Of a DNA stretch of 9,142 nucleotides, positions 8,201-9,142 are shown in pieces. Where the stretch lies: contig PIVW01000221.1 of the NCBI GenBank assembly GCA_003353825.1, positions 1 to 9,142 of the forward strand. The letters run 5' to 3'. A program made the position numbers and the translations under genes. Every line of letters begins with the position of its first letter. Position 1 is the first letter of the stretch. The notes beneath the pieces were generated by a model. That model was not told the origin of the DNA. It did no database searches and was given only the letters and a program-made list of their open reading frames with translations. This DNA comes from Chloroflexota bacterium (GTDB taxonomy: Bacteria; Chloroflexota; Anaerolineae; J102).

Positions 8201-8439
8201 TTACAGACTCGCTTCCCATGAGAACCTGCGTTCAAAACTGGTTTGGTTTAATATTACCTTCTGATTACCCATTTGGTAGTATCTTTACCATTTATCTCAC
8301 AGACGCAGATCATAACATTATTGGACAGATAGGCAGCCAACCGCAGCCGGACAACAGTGGCTTGACAGGAGGTCAAGACCCCTCGTACAGCAACTTCTTG
8401 CCCATACGCGTCGTTCAACCCAATGACTGTAGTCCCTAG
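5230..8439 (+). CDS. Secreted triple-GEVED protein with Thr/Pro-rich stalk
   Basis: This is a 1069-residue extracytoplasmic protein. Residues 1-32 form a signal peptide: basic start MSGRKSLK, hydrophobic core and a GLA-S cleavage-like site. Three homologous modules follow at about 68-288, 296-513 and 554-776. Each begins DLGDAPDS, contains WFD(Y/W)(D/N)RxGxWGQ and WAVQNQ, and ends in GETEDYY, the hallmark of the GEVED domain. Each module has four matching cysteines (C169, C209, C251, C286 in module 1), suggesting disulfides. Asp-rich loops such as EADIGxDxD and ADDG could bind calcium. Modules 1 and 2 are joined by a short spacer, 2 and 3 by a Thr/Pro linker (513-553). A 140-residue Thr-Pro-Thr-Tyr and Thr-Ala stalk (778-917) leads to a 150-residue C-terminal domain (918-1069) I do not recognise. 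No transmembrane anchor, LPxTG or S-layer-homology motif is seen at the end. GEVED modules are found in surface and secreted proteins; the ligand is unknown. Adhesion or cell-surface structure is inference. Confidence 0.9.
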   Translation: MSGRKSLKYILGLAIVSGLLLLLALTGLASPGDTETSLAPQFTPMPVLNHLFLPVAGNVVIVKIPRADLGDAPDSTNNFNVSMTAYPKGGPAGTLARYPTVYKTGSPPYGPIHRNNLVRYYLGSAYTREHEADVGSDQDSTNNIIPNQDRPDLDGADDGVNPQPNLQPCQPTNLTFTVTVPIGAPTSDAYVNLWFDYDRSGNWGQQNQCATGPAHEWAVQNQLIVLPTPGTHTFSTTTFLPFSPTPPLDECMWWRISLSDSPAASADGSGPANGWNHGETEDYYSCPDTHQEPQPDLGDAPDSTNSHGVPMIAYPAGGAVGVAARYPTVFNMGSPAHGPLHHNQVLYYHLGPAITVEREADIGPDADIINNIIPGANSPDLDRADDGTNPNPVLNHCQQTLITYTVNVPAGAPATKPYFNAWFDWDRGGDWGQQFDCPGAIVDEWAVQNQQISLTAPGLFTFTTPAFLAYDNGHEKCIWWRISLTDTKATSADGSGPSSGYKLGETEDYYTCPTDVTPTPTKPATATHTPTPKPTDTPTPTLTPTPSDIDVHHDLGDAPDSSNNFGVGMTAYPGPIFARYPTVYGTGSPPYGPLHVNQKLEYHLGPGITYEVEADIGSDADIVNNIDPPNDIPDQDLRDDGIAPNPTLPHCVSTQLKFTVTVPIGAGANQPFVNLWFDWNRSGDWGQTFTCQNADGTVTTTSEWAVQNQVIALPGPGFYNFTTNAFLPYDGTNPGSDNKCLWWRITLSDTAAAAADGSGPSSSYKLGETEDYYTCPDDPTPTPTPTFTPTYTPTYTPTYTPTYTPTYTPTYTPTYTPTYTPTQIPPTHTPTYTPTYTPTYTPTYTPTYTNTPTPTYTPTYTNTPTASRTSTVTTTPTATGTATATATATATSSPTGTSTPTATATATATSTPTATPRIPVLTGISSTYTVDPTSPGTVFIMIHVRDPDLDGVIHDIEIMFELQDPPWDWAEPIQWPKEWQHKPIQGGIRFITDSLPMRTCVQNWFGLILPSDYPFGSIFTIYLTDADHNIIGQIGSQPQPDNSGLTGGQDPSYSNFLPIRVVQPNDCSP
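5431..7557 (+). repeat. Three tandem GEVED module-coding units
   Basis: The modules are encoded at about 5431-6090, 6115-6769 and 6889-7557. Protein motifs recur in the same order: [14 protein letters not shown], a GSPxxGPxH turn, EAD(V/I)GxDxD, DDG, FTVTVP-like strand, WFD, WAVQNQ, WWRI(S/T)L, ADGSGP and GETEDYY. The DNA has diverged substantially, so the triplication is old and not a recent duplication. Confidence 0.85.
7591..7821 (+). repeat. 12-bp tandem repeat encoding Thr-Pro-Thr-Tyr
   Basis: Eight 12-bp TPTY units run from 7591 to 7686, followed by TPTQ and a short break (7687-7713), then five more TPTY units (7714-7773). At 7750-7821 a 36-bp unit ([12 protein letters not shown]) is present twice with 34 of 36 positions identical, implying a recent tandem duplication. 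The repeats stay in frame, so slippage would change only stalk length. Confidence 0.85.
7873..7902 (+). repeat. 6-bp tandem repeat encoding Ala-Thr
   Basis: Five 6-bp units, three GCTACA then GCGACA and GCGACT, encode an Ala-Thr run in the distal stalk. A similar degenerate Ala-Thr run follows at about 7928-7955. Changes in unit number would keep the frame. Confidence 0.7.
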
Positions 8440-8455
8440 ATAAGATACTCACTCA

Positions 8456-8506
8456 CAGACACGACGGCGCTTTTCGCAACTTCGAAAGCGCCGTCGTGCG
8501 CGTCTG
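8456..8506 (+). terminator. Strong GC-rich hairpin after the GEVED gene
   Basis: A perfect 14-bp stem, CACGACGGCGCTTT (8460-8473) with AAAGCGCCGTCGTG (8485-8498), closes an 11-nt loop. CAGAC (8456-8460) and GTCTG (8502-8506) can extend the stem with a bulge. It starts 17 nt after the stop codon, the usual place for a terminator. No T-tract follows, so it may act with Rho, as an mRNA 3'-end stabiliser, or as a barrier between this gene and msrP. Confidence 0.6.
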
Positions 8507-8666
8507 GGTACGCAGAATAGTGCTGTGTTCCCAATAACTGTATGCGCACTTCCGATGTAAACGTTTCGACAGCGTTCCGCCTCAGGGGAATGGCCCACAG
8601 CCAAATGATCGCCAGACTTGCATAGCAGCTAACAGATTAGCGTAAGCTTTTTGTAATGGTTGCTTA

Positions 8667-8695
8667 AGGACAAGTTCAGGTTGGCCGGTTATAGT
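8667..8695 (+). promoter_or_regulatory. Possible msrP promoter
   Basis: AGGACA (8667-8672, four of six -35 consensus bases) and TATAGT (8690-8695, five of six -10 bases) are 17 bp apart. The leader would be about 95 nt. A second TATAGT at 8736-8741 lacks a good -35. Weak evidence. Confidence 0.35.
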
Positions 8696-8797
8696 AGAAC
8701 ACGGTCAAGTAATTATTTCAGCCTGATTCTCATCCTATAGTGACAGACGTATACCGAACCATCATCCCACATAGCCCATCTCCTCTACCTGAACCTT

Positions 8798-9142
8798 ATG
8801 AATACATTACCCAAAATCCCTTCCTCTGAGATCACCAGCAAGGATACCTACCTCACCCGCCGCAATTTGTTGAAATCGATGGGTATTGTCGGCGGCGCCC
8901 TGACGCTGGCAGCCTGTGGTGTACCCAGCGCCACACCTGACCAGAACGAACAAGCCACACCCACCGAAGCGGCGGCCATTGCAACTCAGTCCGGCGCCAA
9001 GATGGACGAACTCGGCGATGAAGCCACTACGTACAAAGATATCAGCAATTTCAACAACTACTACGAGTTCACCACCGACAAAGAGAAGGTCGCCGGCCTG
9101 CCCAAAGATTACCCGACATCACCCTGGCAGATCGCAATTGGG
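8798..9142 (+). CDS. msrP: Protein-methionine-sulfoxide reductase catalytic subunit MsrP (5' part)
   Basis: The frame is open from ATG 8798 to the window end, giving 115 residues of a protein usually of about 300-330. MsrP (YedY) is a molybdopterin enzyme exported folded by the Tat system; it reduces methionine sulfoxide in exported proteins with electrons from the membrane haem protein MsrQ. Residues 79-110 (YKDISNFNNYYEF...TSPW) align by eye with E. coli MsrP (SGYNNFYEFGLDK...LKTDPW). The signal region has a twin-arginine motif, TRRNLLK at 20-26, and then a lipobox-like LAAC ending at Cys40. A low-complexity Thr/Pro/Ala linker follows (41-65), so the protein may be a Tat-exported lipoprotein tethered outside the membrane. 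No clear Shine-Dalgarno sequence precedes the ATG. The molybdenum-ligating cysteine lies beyond the window. msrQ would be expected downstream but cannot be checked. Confidence 0.88.
   Translation, partial: MNTLPKIPSSEITSKDTYLTRRNLLKSMGIVGGALTLAACGVPSATPDQNEQATPTEAAAIATQSGAKMDELGDEATTYKDISNFNNYYEFTTDKEKVAGLPKDYPTSPWQIAIG

Larger units (their letters stand above)
8440..8797. other. Intergenic region between the GEVED gene and msrP
   Basis: Apart from the hairpin at 8456-8506 and a possible promoter at 8667-8695, I see no gene, RNA or repeat in these 358 bp. A 27-codon open frame at 8542-8625 has no ribosome binding site or recognisable content. Confidence 0.6.

Noticed and set aside
8542..8625. 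27-codon plus-strand open frame
   Set aside because: No ribosome binding site, no recognisable content, well within chance length.

Overview
The window looks like chromosomal DNA of a Gram-positive-type or monoderm bacterium, most likely a member of the Chloroflexota (Anaerolineae/Caldilineae-like). This is an inference from style rather than a marker-gene placement. The clues are a large secreted protein with GEVED modules on long Thr-Pro stalks, an MsrP-type enzyme carrying both a Tat motif and a lipobox, and the residue of an acyl-CoA-binding protein gene. Coding regions are moderately GC-rich; the intergenic regions are AT-richer and contain repeats.

Layout. Positions 1-191 hold what appears to be the decayed 3' end of an acyl-CoA-binding protein gene. 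Positions 192-698 hold no convincing gene but contain a dispersed TATCCCAA repeat family in three clusters and a separate T-rich repeat. On the minus strand, an extended -10 promoter near 4770 drives gyrA (DNA gyrase subunit A). Only 8 bp after gyrA is a 464-residue protein with an AlbA_2 domain, a RecG-like C-terminal ATPase-type region and a winged helix; the two probably form one transcription unit running toward the repeats.

On the plus strand, a divergent sigma-70-like promoter near 5034-5062 precedes a roughly 160-nt leader with a hairpin. This leads into a 1069-residue secreted protein. It has a signal peptide, three GEVED modules (about 210-220 residues each), a short Thr/Pro linker between modules 2 and 3, a 140-residue stalk of Thr-Pro-Thr-Tyr and Thr-Ala repeats, and an unrecognised 150-residue C-terminal domain. 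A strong GC-rich hairpin follows its stop codon.

After about 360 bp of intergenic DNA, the window ends inside msrP (protein-methionine-sulfoxide reductase catalytic subunit), of which 115 N-terminal residues are present.

Functionally this is a housekeeping topoisomerase unit beside two independent extracytoplasmic genes. I see no defence island, CRISPR array, tRNA, rRNA or transposase. The most unusual material is the intergenic repeat family, the gyrA/AlbA_2-ATPase pairing, the architecture of the triple-GEVED stalk protein, and the lipobox on the Tat signal of MsrP.
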